Shown here one piece after another: positions 37,749-46,983 of a stretch of DNA of 64,000 nt (its first letter is position 1; the number at the start of each line of letters is the position of its first letter). Source of the DNA: Rhodobacteraceae bacterium SB2 (lineage in GTDB: Bacteria > Pseudomonadota > Alphaproteobacteria > Rhodobacterales > Rhodobacteraceae); contig LGRT01000013.1 in NCBI GenBank assembly GCA_001642945.1, positions 62,001 to 126,000 of the forward strand, given 5' to 3'. Below the pieces are notes generated by a model, which searched no databases, was not told where the DNA came from, and saw only the letters and a list, made by a program, of their open reading frames with translations. Made by a program: the position numbers and the translations under genes.

Positions 37749-38039
37749 CTATCCCAGGATAGTGCCCAGCTTCATCGCCAGGCCCATGTCGCCATCGATG
37801 GTAATCTTACCCATCATGAATGCCGAGGTGGAATCGGTCGAGCCATCGAGGATGGCCTGAAAGGTTTCCGCGTCTGCGGTCACCGTCAGGTCGGCCTCTT
37901 CATCCGAGGCCCGCGCCCCGGTGCCGTCGATCACCACGGCGCCTTCACCTTCGATGTTGAATTTCACGGTTTCGCTTAGGCCGGAGGCTTTTGCTTTGGC
38001 ATCCAATGCCTCAACAGCTTCCGCAATCATATCGCTCAT
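37749..38039 (-). CDS. SCP2 sterol-binding domain protein
   Basis: 96-residue single SCP2 domain (VKFNIEGEGAVVIDGTG, ADLTVTADAETFQAILDG, MGKITIDGDMGLAMKLG). Such proteins bind sterols, fatty acids or acyl-CoAs in a hydrophobic tunnel. It follows the acyl-CoA ligase gene by 20 bases, with AAGGAAA before the ATG at 38039; a longer frame starting at 38111 overlaps the ligase and is unlikely. Its presence supports a bulky lipid or steroid-like substrate for the island pathway. Confidence 0.85.
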   Translation of the reverse strand: MSDMIAEAVEALDAKAKASGLSETVKFNIEGEGAVVIDGTGARASDEEADLTVTADAETFQAILDGSTDSTSAFMMGKITIDGDMGLAMKLGTILG

Positions 38040-38058
38040 GGTATGTTTCCTTACAGAG

Positions 38059-39987
38059 TTAGTTGGTAGTTTCCCAATCCCAATGCGGGATGAATTCAGC
38101 CAGAACATCATTGACCTGTGCGTCCGATGCCCTGTCGCGCATGCCCGACAGATAGGCGGTCATGCCCTTGTTCTTGACATCAATGACCTGTGCCACTTTC
38201 AGGCCCAACCCTGCATCGGCAAGCGCATGGTCGAACACATGGGTAATCGACTGCTTGCGCAGATCAGGCTTGAAAACCTTGCCAACCGCGGTCTTGGGCA
38301 GCTCGGGCAGGATGATGATACGTTTCGGCACGGCGGCCTTTTGCGGCACATGTTTCCGAGCGAAATCCATGATTTCGGCCTCGGTTGCCGTGCCACCAGG
38401 AGCCAGTTCGACATAGGCCACAGGCAATTCGCCCGCCACGGCGTCAGGCTCGCCTATGGCACCGACAAACGTCACATCGGGATGATGCACCAAAGCTTCT
38501 TCGATTTCAGCCGGATCGATATTGTGGCCGCCGCGGATAATAAGATCCTTCTTACGCCCGGTGATCCACAGATAGTCATCCTCGTCGAGATACCCCAGGT
38601 CGCCGGTTCGCAGATAGGTTTTGCCGTTCTCGACCGCATAAAGCCCCTTGTTCCGGCGATCGTCGGTATAGGTTTGCCCCTCAACGACGCCCGGCCCATA
38701 AATGCAGATCTCGCCAATTTCATTCGGTCCACAGTTTTTTTCGATGTTGCCATCATCGTCGCATTCGAAAATACGCGCCCCGGAATAGGGTGTCGGAATG
38801 CCAACCGACCCCACCTTGCGCGGACCATTGGGTGGGTTCGAGGTGACGAGACAGGTCGCCTCGGTCATTCCATAGCCCTCAAGGATCGACACGCCCAGTT
38901 TCTGCTCGAACTCCTCGAACAGCTTGGTCGGGAAAGGCGAGGAGCCGCTGCAAGCATATCGCAGCGAGGAAACATCGGCATTCACTGGGTAGTTGAGCAG
39001 CATCGCCGCAGCTGTGGGCACCGTCACGATGATCGAGATTTTCCAATGCTCAATCAGTTTCCAGAAATTCTCCCACACGCCATCGCCGCGATACCCCGCA
39101 GGCGTGGTCTGCACCACATGTGCGCCGGACATCATCACGCCCATCCAGATCGGATAGACCGCCATGACATGGAAGAGCGGCAGCGGGCACAGCACCACGT
39201 CGTCAGGCGTAAACAGGTTTTCAGCATTGGCCCATGCATTGAACATAGCACCCGACATGCGGTGCTGTGCCAGTTTCGGCGTTCCGGTTGTTCCGCCGGT
39301 GTGGAACAACCCGCAGATTCGGTCCTTGCCGCTTTCTTCGAAGGTCAGACGGTCCTTGGGCTGTTTTGCCAATGCCTTGTAGAAATCCAGCACCCGCGCC
39401 TTGCGCGGCACTGTCATTTTCGGGCGGATCATCGGCACGATCAGCTTTTTCAACCCGCTCAGATGCGGCAGCATGTCGATCTCGACTATGGTTTCCACAT
39501 TGGGCGCCAGCGCCGCCGCCTGCGCCGCCTTTTCTGCCAGATCAGCTTTGGGGAAGCTCTTGATCGTAACCAGAACCTTGGCGCCGCTTTCGCGCAAAAT
39601 CGAAGCAATGATCTCGGGCTCCAGCAGCGGGTTGATCGGATTGGCCTTGCCTGCGGTCATGGCACCGGTCACGGTAATCACCGCCTCGTTTAGGCCCGGC
39701 AACATATAAGCGACCGCGTCATCCTCGCCCACACCAAGCGAGCGGAACAGGTTCGCGGCCTGCGTAACCTTTTCAAGCATCTGCCGCCAGCTGAGCGTCT
39801 GCGCCTTGCTGCCCGGTTCCGAGAGCAACTGAAACGAACTTGCCGGCCGGTCAGCGTGCTTTTCGGCTGTAATTTTTAGCATCCCATAGATCGATTTCGC
39901 TGGAAACCGGTCCTCGAGCGTACTTTCGTTTTCGATCCGTTGGTAGTCGGCCAAAATCCCGGCCGCGGTTTCGAATTGTTCTCCCAT
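38059..39987 (-). CDS. Acyl-CoA synthetase (AMP-dependent ligase)
   Basis: 642-residue adenylate-forming ligase that activates a carboxylic acid to its CoA thioester. Motifs: P-loop LFHTGGTTGTPKLAQ, SILEGYGMTEATCLV, YLRTGDLGYLDEDDYLWITGRKKDLIIRGGHNI, and the C-terminal PKTAVGKVFKPDLR with the catalytic Lys. Resembles long-chain fatty-acid or steroid-acid ligases. First gene of a minus-strand unit with SCP2, the broken crotonase and a hydrolase. A copy of the island palindrome lies 56 bases upstream. Confidence 0.87.
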   Translation of the reverse strand: MGEQFETAAGILADYQRIENESTLEDRFPAKSIYGMLKITAEKHADRPASSFQLLSEPGSKAQTLSWRQMLEKVTQAANLFRSLGVGEDDAVAYMLPGLNEAVITVTGAMTAGKANPINPLLEPEIIASILRESGAKVLVTIKSFPKADLAEKAAQAAALAPNVETIVEIDMLPHLSGLKKLIVPMIRPKMTVPRKARVLDFYKALAKQPKDRLTFEESGKDRICGLFHTGGTTGTPKLAQHRMSGAMFNAWANAENLFTPDDVVLCPLPLFHVMAVYPIWMGVMMSGAHVVQTTPAGYRGDGVWENFWKLIEHWKISIIVTVPTAAAMLLNYPVNADVSSLRYACSGSSPFPTKLFEEFEQKLGVSILEGYGMTEATCLVTSNPPNGPRKVGSVGIPTPYSGARIFECDDDGNIEKNCGPNEIGEICIYGPGVVEGQTYTDDRRNKGLYAVENGKTYLRTGDLGYLDEDDYLWITGRKKDLIIRGGHNIDPAEIEEALVHHPDVTFVGAIGEPDAVAGELPVAYVELAPGGTATEAEIMDFARKHVPQKAAVPKRIIILPELPKTAVGKVFKPDLRKQSITHVFDHALADAGLGLKVAQVIDVKNKGMTAYLSGMRDRASDAQVNDVLAEFIPHWDWETTN

Positions 39988-40042
39988 ATTGCCCTCCCCA
40001 GAGCCATCAACAAGCTTTGCGCCCTTCTTTAAAGAGACATGA

Positions 40043-40063
40043 AGTGACGCAGATTATGTCAAC
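40043..40063. promoter_or_regulatory. Candidate island operator upstream of acyl-CoA ligase
   Basis: AGTGACGCAGATTATGTCAAC. The right half TATGTCAA matches the island palindrome perfectly; the left half (GTGAC) is partial. It sits 56 bases before the ligase start, consistent with promoter overlap. Confidence 0.4.
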
Positions 40064-40253
40064 AAAATTTCGCTTTAGATGGCCTGGCTCTTCCGCGTTT
40101 CAGCGCTTTGCCTTTTTCACACATCGACAACCCGAGCGACCACGAAGGGCCGCATTGTGCATAAACCTTAAGGCTGTACTCCCATCGTGCCTGCAATCCC
40201 TCACAGTTTTCGGCCGCAGAAACTGACGACGGGGGCACCCGCCGTCGCTGCAT

Positions 40254-41474
40254 TTAGAAAGAATAGCCGATCTGCAAAGCAAATGCCTTCGCCATACTGT
40301 TGTCAAAGTTCAATGTGCCCTTCGCTGGCTTTGCGTCGCCAAGCTGAGAGTGAGTATAGTTCGCGCGGATGCGCATATTGTTATTAACCTGGTACTGTAG
40401 CCCCACAGACAGTCCGCGTACATCGTTTCGTGGTGCAAACAACGACGAGTTCTCATCGCCTGTCTGATAGAGGCCCGTCAGACTCAGGGCAAGCTTGTCA
40501 GACACAGCACGCCCAACACCTAAGGAATAGGTATTTACATCCGGGAAGCTCGTCGCAATATCTACTGTACCGTCAGTGAAGGTGTTTATTATGTTTGCGT
40601 CTGACCATTTCGCGTGGCGCGCCGAACCGAACACAGCCCATTTCGGGCTGAGCGGTTGTCGGACTGTCAGCTGAAGGCTTTCAGGTGTTGAAATCGTCGC
40701 ACCACCAGGTGTCAGAGCCCCTAGAGAGTGGACCGGGTCTCCGTCAACAATCCGGTCATTTAGAACCTTATGATCAATTGCACTGATATAGGTCAGCATA
40801 ACCTGAGTGTAAGTAGGCTGGTTTTCATAGCTGGCCCCAAGGACAAACCCGACCTCGGTATCGTCATCCCATCCATAAACACCACTGGCACTCGGGGACC
40901 CAATATAACCACTTGACAGTCGCTGACTACGCGGGCCGCCAAACGCGCTCCACTTCTCACTAAACTTGTAGCGGGCAAGGAAATCGATCGCATTGATGTT
41001 CAAATCAACAGTTAACCCCGACACGGCGTAAAGCCCCTCCACGTTGCCGCGTAAAGGGGCTGGGACATTTGCTAGCGAAGGTGCGATCGTCAGGCCGTCC
41101 GAGTAGGTGCCATTTAGGCCATACGGTTGGAGAGAACGTGCCGCAAATGACCAGTTTTCACCATAGTCGAATTTGATACCCGCACCCAATCGCGTAAAGC
41201 TTTTGGCGATGTTTCCGGTCGACTGAGCGCCTGCCGGGCCGAGGGTAAAATTAGTACCATTCGGTAATGGGATGGGTGGTGTAAGCGACGGATCGAACGT
41301 ACCCTCAACATCTGGCCTTGTATAAGAAAAGCTGAACTCGAGGTAATTGCCCTCCTCGAACAAAAGTGCAGGCGGAAGCATAACCCGGTCAAATCCGTTT
41401 GCATGCGCCGTAAACGGTGCCATTGCAGCCAAGGAGACTACCCCCACTCCTGCCCAGTGTCGAAAACTTAACAT
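40254..41474 (-). CDS. FadL/OmpP1-type outer-membrane transport protein
   Basis: 406-residue outer-membrane beta-barrel of the long-chain fatty-acid/aromatic channel family. A signal peptide ends at PFTAHA, the mature region opens with a hydrophobic plug-like segment (NGFDRVMLPPALLFEEG), amphipathic strands repeat through the protein and the last residues are FALQIGYSF with a C-terminal Phe. The ATG at 41474 is chosen for its strong GGGAGGA and proper signal peptide; codons upstream to 41543 overlap the operator region. It probably carries the hydrophobic substrate across the outer membrane. Confidence 0.82.
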   Translation of the reverse strand: MLSFRHWAGVGVVSLAAMAPFTAHANGFDRVMLPPALLFEEGNYLEFSFSYTRPDVEGTFDPSLTPPIPLPNGTNFTLGPAGAQSTGNIAKSFTRLGAGIKFDYGENWSFAARSLQPYGLNGTYSDGLTIAPSLANVPAPLRGNVEGLYAVSGLTVDLNINAIDFLARYKFSEKWSAFGGPRSQRLSSGYIGSPSASGVYGWDDDTEVGFVLGASYENQPTYTQVMLTYISAIDHKVLNDRIVDGDPVHSLGALTPGGATISTPESLQLTVRQPLSPKWAVFGSARHAKWSDANIINTFTDGTVDIATSFPDVNTYSLGVGRAVSDKLALSLTGLYQTGDENSSLFAPRNDVRGLSVGLQYQVNNNMRIRANYTHSQLGDAKPAKGTLNFDNSMAKAFALQIGYSF

Positions 41475-41487
41475 TTTTTTCCTCCCT

Positions 41488-41508
41488 TTTGGCGTATGAT
41501 ATGCCATT
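41488..41508. promoter_or_regulatory. Candidate island operator, proximal fadL copy
   Basis: TTTGGCGTATGATATGCCATT; read on the minus strand it matches 16 of 19 fixed positions of the island palindrome. It lies 14-34 bases upstream of the FadL-type gene start. Confidence 0.5.
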
Positions 41509-41521
41509 TTATTACTCAACA

Positions 41522-41546
41522 ATATTGCCATACCGTATGTCAATAT
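41522..41546. promoter_or_regulatory. Candidate island operator, best palindrome, distal fadL copy
   Basis: Arms ATATTGCCATAC and GTATGTCAATAT around a central C: 11 of 12 pairs match. This is the cleanest copy of the motif. It lies 48-72 bases before the FadL-type gene start and its centre is 36 bp from the proximal copy, which suggests cooperative TetR dimers. Confidence 0.65.
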
Positions 41547-41612
41547 ATTTTTTAGAAAGGCAGAGCCATGTGCTGAAACGGCATTGACCGCTGCCTTTCT
41601 TTCGGTTTTGGC

Positions 41613-43799
41613 TTAGCCAAACCTCTCGTAGAATTGACTCTGGTTCGCAGCCAATTCTCGCAAAAGCTTTGGGGGTTCAAAGGCTTGGCCATGACTCGCG
41701 GCCAGCTGTTCGCCCCGGCGTACCGCCTCTTCGGCACCGAGAATATCCAGATATGAGAACGGTCCTCCCGTCCACGGCATAAAGCCCCAGCCCAGAATTG
41801 CGCCGACATCACCCTCGCGAATGTCCAGAAGCACATCTTCTTCCAACGCCCGTACGGCTTCGAAACTCTGGCTCAGCGCAAGGCGGTTCATTACCTCCTG
41901 CACATCGGGCTGATCCTCCGCCCTTGGGAACTTCTCGGCCAGACCAGGCCAAATTCCCCGCCTCTTACCTGCCTCGTCATATTCGTAGTAACCCGCCTTG
42001 GTCTTCTTGCCATAGCGCCCAGCCTCATAAAGGTATTCGATCACCTCCTCGGTACCGGTGGGTTGATAGGCCTCCCCCATTGCTGCCTGCGTGGCCTTGC
42101 CGATCCGATAAGCCAGGTCAATTGCGGTCTCGTCCCCCAACTGGAGCGGCCCCAGCGGCATACCCATCTGCTTCGCCGCATTCTCGATCAGCACCGGGCT
42201 CACCCCTTCGCGCAGCATCCGCAGACCCTCGCTCATGTAAGGCAGGATGCAGCGATTGGCATAGAAGAAGCGCGCGTCGTTCACGACGATCGGTGTCTTG
42301 CGGATCTGGCGCACAAAATCGAGCGCCTTGGCCACCGCCTCGTCACCGGTTTCACGGCCCTTGATGATCTCGACCAGCGCCATCTTCTCAACAGGTGAGA
42401 AGAAATGTATGCCGATATACCGCTCTGCATCGCGACTAGCCTTGGCCAGATCGGAGATTGGCAGCGTTGAGGTGTTGGTGGCAAAGATCGCGTCCTCGGC
42501 AAGCTTGGCTTCGGCCAGTTTGGTCACATTCGCCTTCACGCCGACATCTTCGAACACTGCTTCGACCACCAGATCGCAGCCTTTGAGCGCTGCGTAGTCA
42601 CCGGTTGCGGTGATCCGATCCAACCCTGCGGCCTTCTTTTCGGCCGTGCTGCGCCCACGGGCGACAGCCTTGTCCAGAATCGCCTCGGAATAGGCCTTGC
42701 CCTTGTCGGCGGCCTCCTGGCTTTGGTCGATCAAAACCACTTCGATCCCCGCCTCGGCCGAAACATGGGCAATCCCCGCGCCCATCAGGCCTGCGCCCAG
42801 AACGCCCAACTTTTTTACCGTCATGTCAGCTAGCCCGGCGGGGCGGTTTGCGCCTTTTTCCAAGGCCTGTTTGTTGATAAACAGCGATTTGATCATCGCT
42901 ACCGAGGACGGATCCATCATGACCGAGGTCATCCAGCGCGCCTCGATTTCAAGTGCTACGTCAAACGGCACCAGCGAGGCCTCGTACATCACCGCCAACA
43001 AAGCCTTGGGGGCCGGGTAGGCGCCCTTGGTCTGGCCGTGCAGCATGGCTGCGGCGCCGACATAGTTCATCATCCCGGCAGGATGATAGGCATGCCCGCC
43101 GGGCAGCTTGAATCCCTTTTTGTCCCAGGGCCTGACGATATCGGCATCGCTCGCACCCCGTACCCAGTCCTTGGCGCGCGAAATCAGATCATCGGCAGGC
43201 ACCACCTCATCAAGATAGCCCGCTTTTGCCGCCTTGTCAGCAGACAACATCTTGCCCCGGCTCAGCAGTTGCATGGCATTCACCATGCCGACCTTATGCA
43301 GCATCCGAACGGTGCCACCACCACCTGGGAAAATGCCCACAAGGATCTCGGGCAGGCCGAATTTCGGCCCCGGGCGATCCGATGCAAAAACCCGGTGACA
43401 GGCCAGCGCCACTTCAATACCGATCCCGGCGGCTGTGCCGGGCAAGGCGGCGGCGATGGGCTTGCCGCCTTTCAGGGTTTTCAGGTCCATACCGCCGCGC
43501 TCGATCTTGCGCAGGATGCGGTGGCCATGCATCACATTGTCGAAAATCCCCTGCGCGGGGTTTTCCCCTGCGCTGACACGCGCCGCGCTCAGTTCGTTCA
43601 GATCCATGCCCCCGGCAAAATCAGGCTTGGCCGAGGTGATTACCGCGCCCTTTATATTGTCGTCACCCAGCACCGTGTCAATATGCGCGTCAAGTTCGAC
43701 AAACCCTTGCGACGACATCACGTTCATTGCCTTCTCGGGCACGTCCCAAGTGATGGTGGCGATACCGCCTTCGTCTACGTTCAAATGAAATTCAACCAT
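41613..43799 (-). CDS. Bifunctional enoyl-CoA hydratase / 3-hydroxyacyl-CoA dehydrogenase (FadJ/FadB-like)
   Basis: 728-residue multifunctional beta-oxidation protein. The N-terminal crotonase domain occupies residues 1-200 (ALPGTAAGIGIEVALACHRV; LPEILVGIFPGGGGTVRM with a catalytic Glu). The NAD-binding 3HCDH domain starts near residue 330 (GVLGAGLMGAGIAHVSA, then VLIDQ), followed by IHFFSPVEKMALVEII with the catalytic His, and the C-terminal 3HCDH domains. It converts trans-2-enoyl-CoA to 3-ketoacyl-CoA. The thiolase gene ends 12 bases upstream, forming a fadE-thiolase-MFE operon. Confidence 0.92.
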   Translation of the reverse strand: MVEFHLNVDEGGIATITWDVPEKAMNVMSSQGFVELDAHIDTVLGDDNIKGAVITSAKPDFAGGMDLNELSAARVSAGENPAQGIFDNVMHGHRILRKIERGGMDLKTLKGGKPIAAALPGTAAGIGIEVALACHRVFASDRPGPKFGLPEILVGIFPGGGGTVRMLHKVGMVNAMQLLSRGKMLSADKAAKAGYLDEVVPADDLISRAKDWVRGASDADIVRPWDKKGFKLPGGHAYHPAGMMNYVGAAAMLHGQTKGAYPAPKALLAVMYEASLVPFDVALEIEARWMTSVMMDPSSVAMIKSLFINKQALEKGANRPAGLADMTVKKLGVLGAGLMGAGIAHVSAEAGIEVVLIDQSQEAADKGKAYSEAILDKAVARGRSTAEKKAAGLDRITATGDYAALKGCDLVVEAVFEDVGVKANVTKLAEAKLAEDAIFATNTSTLPISDLAKASRDAERYIGIHFFSPVEKMALVEIIKGRETGDEAVAKALDFVRQIRKTPIVVNDARFFYANRCILPYMSEGLRMLREGVSPVLIENAAKQMGMPLGPLQLGDETAIDLAYRIGKATQAAMGEAYQPTGTEEVIEYLYEAGRYGKKTKAGYYEYDEAGKRRGIWPGLAEKFPRAEDQPDVQEVMNRLALSQSFEAVRALEEDVLLDIREGDVGAILGWGFMPWTGGPFSYLDILGAEEAVRRGEQLAASHGQAFEPPKLLRELAANQSQFYERFG

Positions 43800-43811
43800 G
43801 CATCCAGCTCC

Positions 43812-45026
43812 TTATACGCGTTCCAAAATGGTGGCCGAGCCCATGCCGGCAGCCACGCACAGGGTTGCCAGGCCGGTTTCCTTGTCGGCCCTCTCCATTT
43901 CGTCCAACAGATGCGAGATCAGCATGGCACCAGTCGCCCCAAGCGGATGGCCCATGGCGATGGCGCCTCCATTCACGTTGACCTTTTCATGATCCACATC
44001 AAAGGCCTGCATGAAGCGCAGCACCACGGCGGCGAAGGCCTCGTTCACCTCAAAGAGGTCGATGTCGCCGATTTCCATACCGTTTTCGCGCAGGATCTTT
44101 TCGGTCACTGGGACCGGGCCGGTCAGATTGATGGTCGGGTCGGTGCCGATCTTGGCCATGGATTTGATGCGCGCGCGCGGGGTCAGGCTGTTACGCTCGC
44201 CGAACTCCTTCGAGCCGATCAGCACTGCCGCCGAGCCGTCGACGATACCTGACGAATTGCCCGCGTGATGCACATGGTTGATTCGCTCCAGATGCGGGTA
44301 TTTCAGCAAGGCCACAGCATCAAAGCCGGGCATCACCTCACCCTGTTCCTTGAAGGCTGGTTTCAGCGCCCCGAGAGACTGCATGTCGGTGCCCCGGCGC
44401 AGATATTCGTCATGGTCGAGAATGGTCAGCCCGTTGCGGTCCTTCACCGGCGTGACGGAGCGCTCAAAACGGTTTTCGTCCCAAGCTTGAGCCGCGCGGC
44501 GCTGGCTTTCCACTGCGTAGGCGTCGCATTCGTCGCGTGTAAACCCGTATTCGGTGGCGATGATGTCGGCGGAAATACCCTGTGGCACGAAATAGCTTTT
44601 CATCGCCAAGGTCGGGTCGCCCGCAATCGCGCCGCCGTCCGAACCCATCGGCACCCGGCCCATCATTTCGACCCCGCCCGAGATATAGGCAGACCCGACC
44701 CCGGCCTTGATCTGCGCCGCGCCCAGATTCACCGCCTCAAGCCCCGAAGCGCAGAAGCGGTTGATCGAAATGCCGGGAAGCTGTTCACCCAGATCCGAGT
44801 TCAGCACCGCGCTGCGCGCCAGGCAGGCGCCTTGTTCGCCCACCTGCGTGACATTGCCCCAGATCACATCCTCGACCTGGGTGGGGTTAAGATCATTGCG
44901 TTCCTTGATCGTGTTCAACATCTCCGAGGACAGGTGCAGCGCCGTCATCTGGTGCAGACTACCATCTTTGCGCCCCTTGCCGCGCGGGCTGCGGATTGCG
45001 TCATAGATATAGGCGTCTTGGGTCAT
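43812..45026 (-). CDS. Acetyl-CoA C-acyltransferase (thiolase)
   Basis: 404-residue thiolase. The acyl-accepting Cys is in NRFCASGLEAVNLGA (about residue 89); the C-terminal pair are the His in GGAIAMGHPLGATGA and the Cys in GLATLCVAAGMGSATILE. It cleaves 3-ketoacyl-CoA to acetyl-CoA and a shortened acyl-CoA. The start is at MTQDAYIYDAIR, preceded by AAAGGGA; an upstream 17-codon extension into fadE is rejected. Middle gene of the beta-oxidation operon. Confidence 0.92.
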   Translation of the reverse strand: MTQDAYIYDAIRSPRGKGRKDGSLHQMTALHLSSEMLNTIKERNDLNPTQVEDVIWGNVTQVGEQGACLARSAVLNSDLGEQLPGISINRFCASGLEAVNLGAAQIKAGVGSAYISGGVEMMGRVPMGSDGGAIAGDPTLAMKSYFVPQGISADIIATEYGFTRDECDAYAVESQRRAAQAWDENRFERSVTPVKDRNGLTILDHDEYLRRGTDMQSLGALKPAFKEQGEVMPGFDAVALLKYPHLERINHVHHAGNSSGIVDGSAAVLIGSKEFGERNSLTPRARIKSMAKIGTDPTINLTGPVPVTEKILRENGMEIGDIDLFEVNEAFAAVVLRFMQAFDVDHEKVNVNGGAIAMGHPLGATGAMLISHLLDEMERADKETGLATLCVAAGMGSATILERV

Positions 45027-45060
45027 TCGTGGTCCCTTTCGTGAAATCTGTCGTGCCAGC

Positions 45061-46839
45061 TCAGAAAGCTGCGGCATCCGGCGCCATCACCGTTTCCGGC
45101 CCGGCCTGAATGCGTTTGAGATGCATGCGCGTCATCGGCAGGTGCCGGGTCATGTAATGACGCACGGTCAGGAGCTTTTGGGTGTAAAACGCTGCATCAC
45201 CGGTTCCGGCCTCCAACGCGGCCTGCGCCGCCTCGGCGCTGAGCGCCAGCATGTAGGCCATGGTCAGATGCCCCACCAGATGCAGGAAATCGGTCGACCC
45301 GGCCATCGCGGCATTCGGATCTTTCATACCGTTCTGCATCATGTATTGACCGGCGCTTTGGAAATCTCCCAGCCCTGCCATAAGTGGTTTTCCCACCATG
45401 TCGGTCAAAACTTCATTCTGGATCAGTCGGTCAGCCAGTTCCTTGATCATAATGCCATAGGCCATGGTGTGCTTGCCGCCATCAGCACCAAGTTTGCGAC
45501 CGACGAGGTCCAGTGCCTGCACGCCGTTTGCACCTTCGTACATCTTTGCGACCCGCACATCCCGCACGAACTGTGACATGCCCCATTCTTCGATGTATCC
45601 ATGCCCGCCCAGAACCTGCTGTGCATCGGTGGCGGCCTCATATCCCTTGTCGCTAGCAAAGGCCTTGAACACGGGCGTCAAAAGCGACAGCAGACCTTGC
45701 GCATCTGCATCACCGGTGCGCGACACCCGATCATGCTGCATGGTGCACCAATAAGCAAAGACCCGGGCCCCTTCGATGAAGCTGCGCTGATCCATCAGCG
45801 TACGCCGGATATCCGGATGCACGATGATCGGATCAGCCGGCCCGTCCGGGTTCACGGGCCCGGTAACGGCCCGCATCTGCAGACGTTCGCGGGCATAGGC
45901 AACGGCATTCTGATATGCTGCCTCGGCGTTGCAGTATCCCTGCGCACCAGTGCCAATCCGGGCCTCGTTAACAAGAGTGAACATGGCACTCATACCCTTG
46001 TTGGGTTGGCCCAGAAGATAACCGATGGCGCCTCCAAAGTTCATTTCACAAGTGGCATTGCCGTGGATGCCCATCTTGGTTTCCAACCGGCCTGCGCGCA
46101 CGGCATTGCGCTCACCAAGGCTGCCATCTTCATTCACCAGGTATTTTGGCACGATGAAGAGCGACACGCCCTTGATCCCCTCGGGGCCGCCGGGGATTTT
46201 CGCCAGAACAAGGTGGACGATGTTTTCACCCATCTCGTGATCACCCGCCGAGATGAAGATTTTGGTGCCGGTAATCTTGTAGCTGCCATCGTCCTGCGGC
46301 GCGGCGCTGGTTCGCATCAGGCCCAAATCGGTGCCACAATTGGGCTCGGTCAGGTTCATTGTGCCAAACCACTCAAGGTTCGCCATCTTGGGCAGATAGG
46401 CCTGCTTCTGCTCCTCTGTCCCATGCGCAAAGATCGTGTTCCAGGCACCGTGCGTCAGCCCGCCATACATCACCATCGCGTGGTTCGCCGAGGAAAAGCA
46501 TTCGCCCGCCGCCATGTGCATCAATTTGGGCAAGCCCTGCCCGCCATAATCCAAATCAAGGTCAAGCGATGTCCACCCGCCCTCGCGCAGAACATTGATT
46601 GCCTCAGGAAAACCGTTTGGCACCTGCACCTTGCCGTCCACAAGGCTGGTGCCCTCTTGATCGCCCACGCGATTCAAGGGGGCCAGCACGTTCGAAGCGA
46701 TCTTGCCGGCCTCTTCGAGGACCGGACCCGTCAGGTCGGGGGTCAGGTCTTCGTAGCCCGGAATGTCTGCCTGCGAGGCTTTCAGAACCTCGTGCAAAAC
46801 GAAATCAATATCCCTTAGCGGCGCGGTGTAAGTCGGCAT
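45061..46839 (-). CDS. Acyl-CoA dehydrogenase (DmdC/FadE-type, C-terminal extended)
   Basis: 592-residue FAD-dependent dehydrogenase of the long FadE/DmdC subgroup, with the extra C-terminal domain after about residue 470. Motifs: [19 protein letters not shown] near residue 160 for [18 protein letters not shown], and the catalytic-base segment [17 protein letters not shown]. It introduces the first double bond of a beta-oxidation round. The ATG at 46839 lies nine bases after GGAGGA; the ATG at 46848 would be too close. First gene of the operon, with a palindromic operator copy about 30 bases upstream. Confidence 0.9.
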   Translation of the reverse strand: MPTYTAPLRDIDFVLHEVLKASQADIPGYEDLTPDLTGPVLEEAGKIASNVLAPLNRVGDQEGTSLVDGKVQVPNGFPEAINVLREGGWTSLDLDLDYGGQGLPKLMHMAAGECFSSANHAMVMYGGLTHGAWNTIFAHGTEEQKQAYLPKMANLEWFGTMNLTEPNCGTDLGLMRTSAAPQDDGSYKITGTKIFISAGDHEMGENIVHLVLAKIPGGPEGIKGVSLFIVPKYLVNEDGSLGERNAVRAGRLETKMGIHGNATCEMNFGGAIGYLLGQPNKGMSAMFTLVNEARIGTGAQGYCNAEAAYQNAVAYARERLQMRAVTGPVNPDGPADPIIVHPDIRRTLMDQRSFIEGARVFAYWCTMQHDRVSRTGDADAQGLLSLLTPVFKAFASDKGYEAATDAQQVLGGHGYIEEWGMSQFVRDVRVAKMYEGANGVQALDLVGRKLGADGGKHTMAYGIMIKELADRLIQNEVLTDMVGKPLMAGLGDFQSAGQYMMQNGMKDPNAAMAGSTDFLHLVGHLTMAYMLALSAEAAQAALEAGTGDAAFYTQKLLTVRHYMTRHLPMTRMHLKRIQAGPETVMAPDAAAF

Positions 46840-46871
46840 TCTTGTCATTCCTCCATGACGAATCTCAATGT

Positions 46872-46892
46872 ATTGTCATATCATATGTAATT
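46872..46892. promoter_or_regulatory. Candidate island operator between divergent fadE and phosphotransferase genes
   Basis: ATTGTCATATCATATGTAATT: 17 of 19 fixed positions match the island palindrome, with a perfect CATAT-C-ATATG core. It is placed to control both the minus-strand beta-oxidation operon and the plus-strand phosphotransferase operon. Confidence 0.6.
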
Positions 46893-46983
46893 AGTTCTTG
46901 AGATAAGTGGCAAGGCTCAATATGCTGACGGCCAAATGACGCAGCGGCAGTTTCAATGCTGAAAGTAGAAGGGCAAACCGCCA

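Noticed and set aside
37921-39693. Long plus-strand open frame of about 590 codons antisense to the acyl-CoA ligase
   Set aside because: It mirrors the ligase gene in a GC-rich region, is His/Arg-rich with no recognisable domain, and has no ribosome binding site; it is a composition artefact.
43038-46818. Several plus-strand open frames of 250-405 codons opposite the MFE, thiolase and fadE genes
   Set aside because: All lie antisense to clear beta-oxidation enzymes and have low-complexity, family-free sequences.
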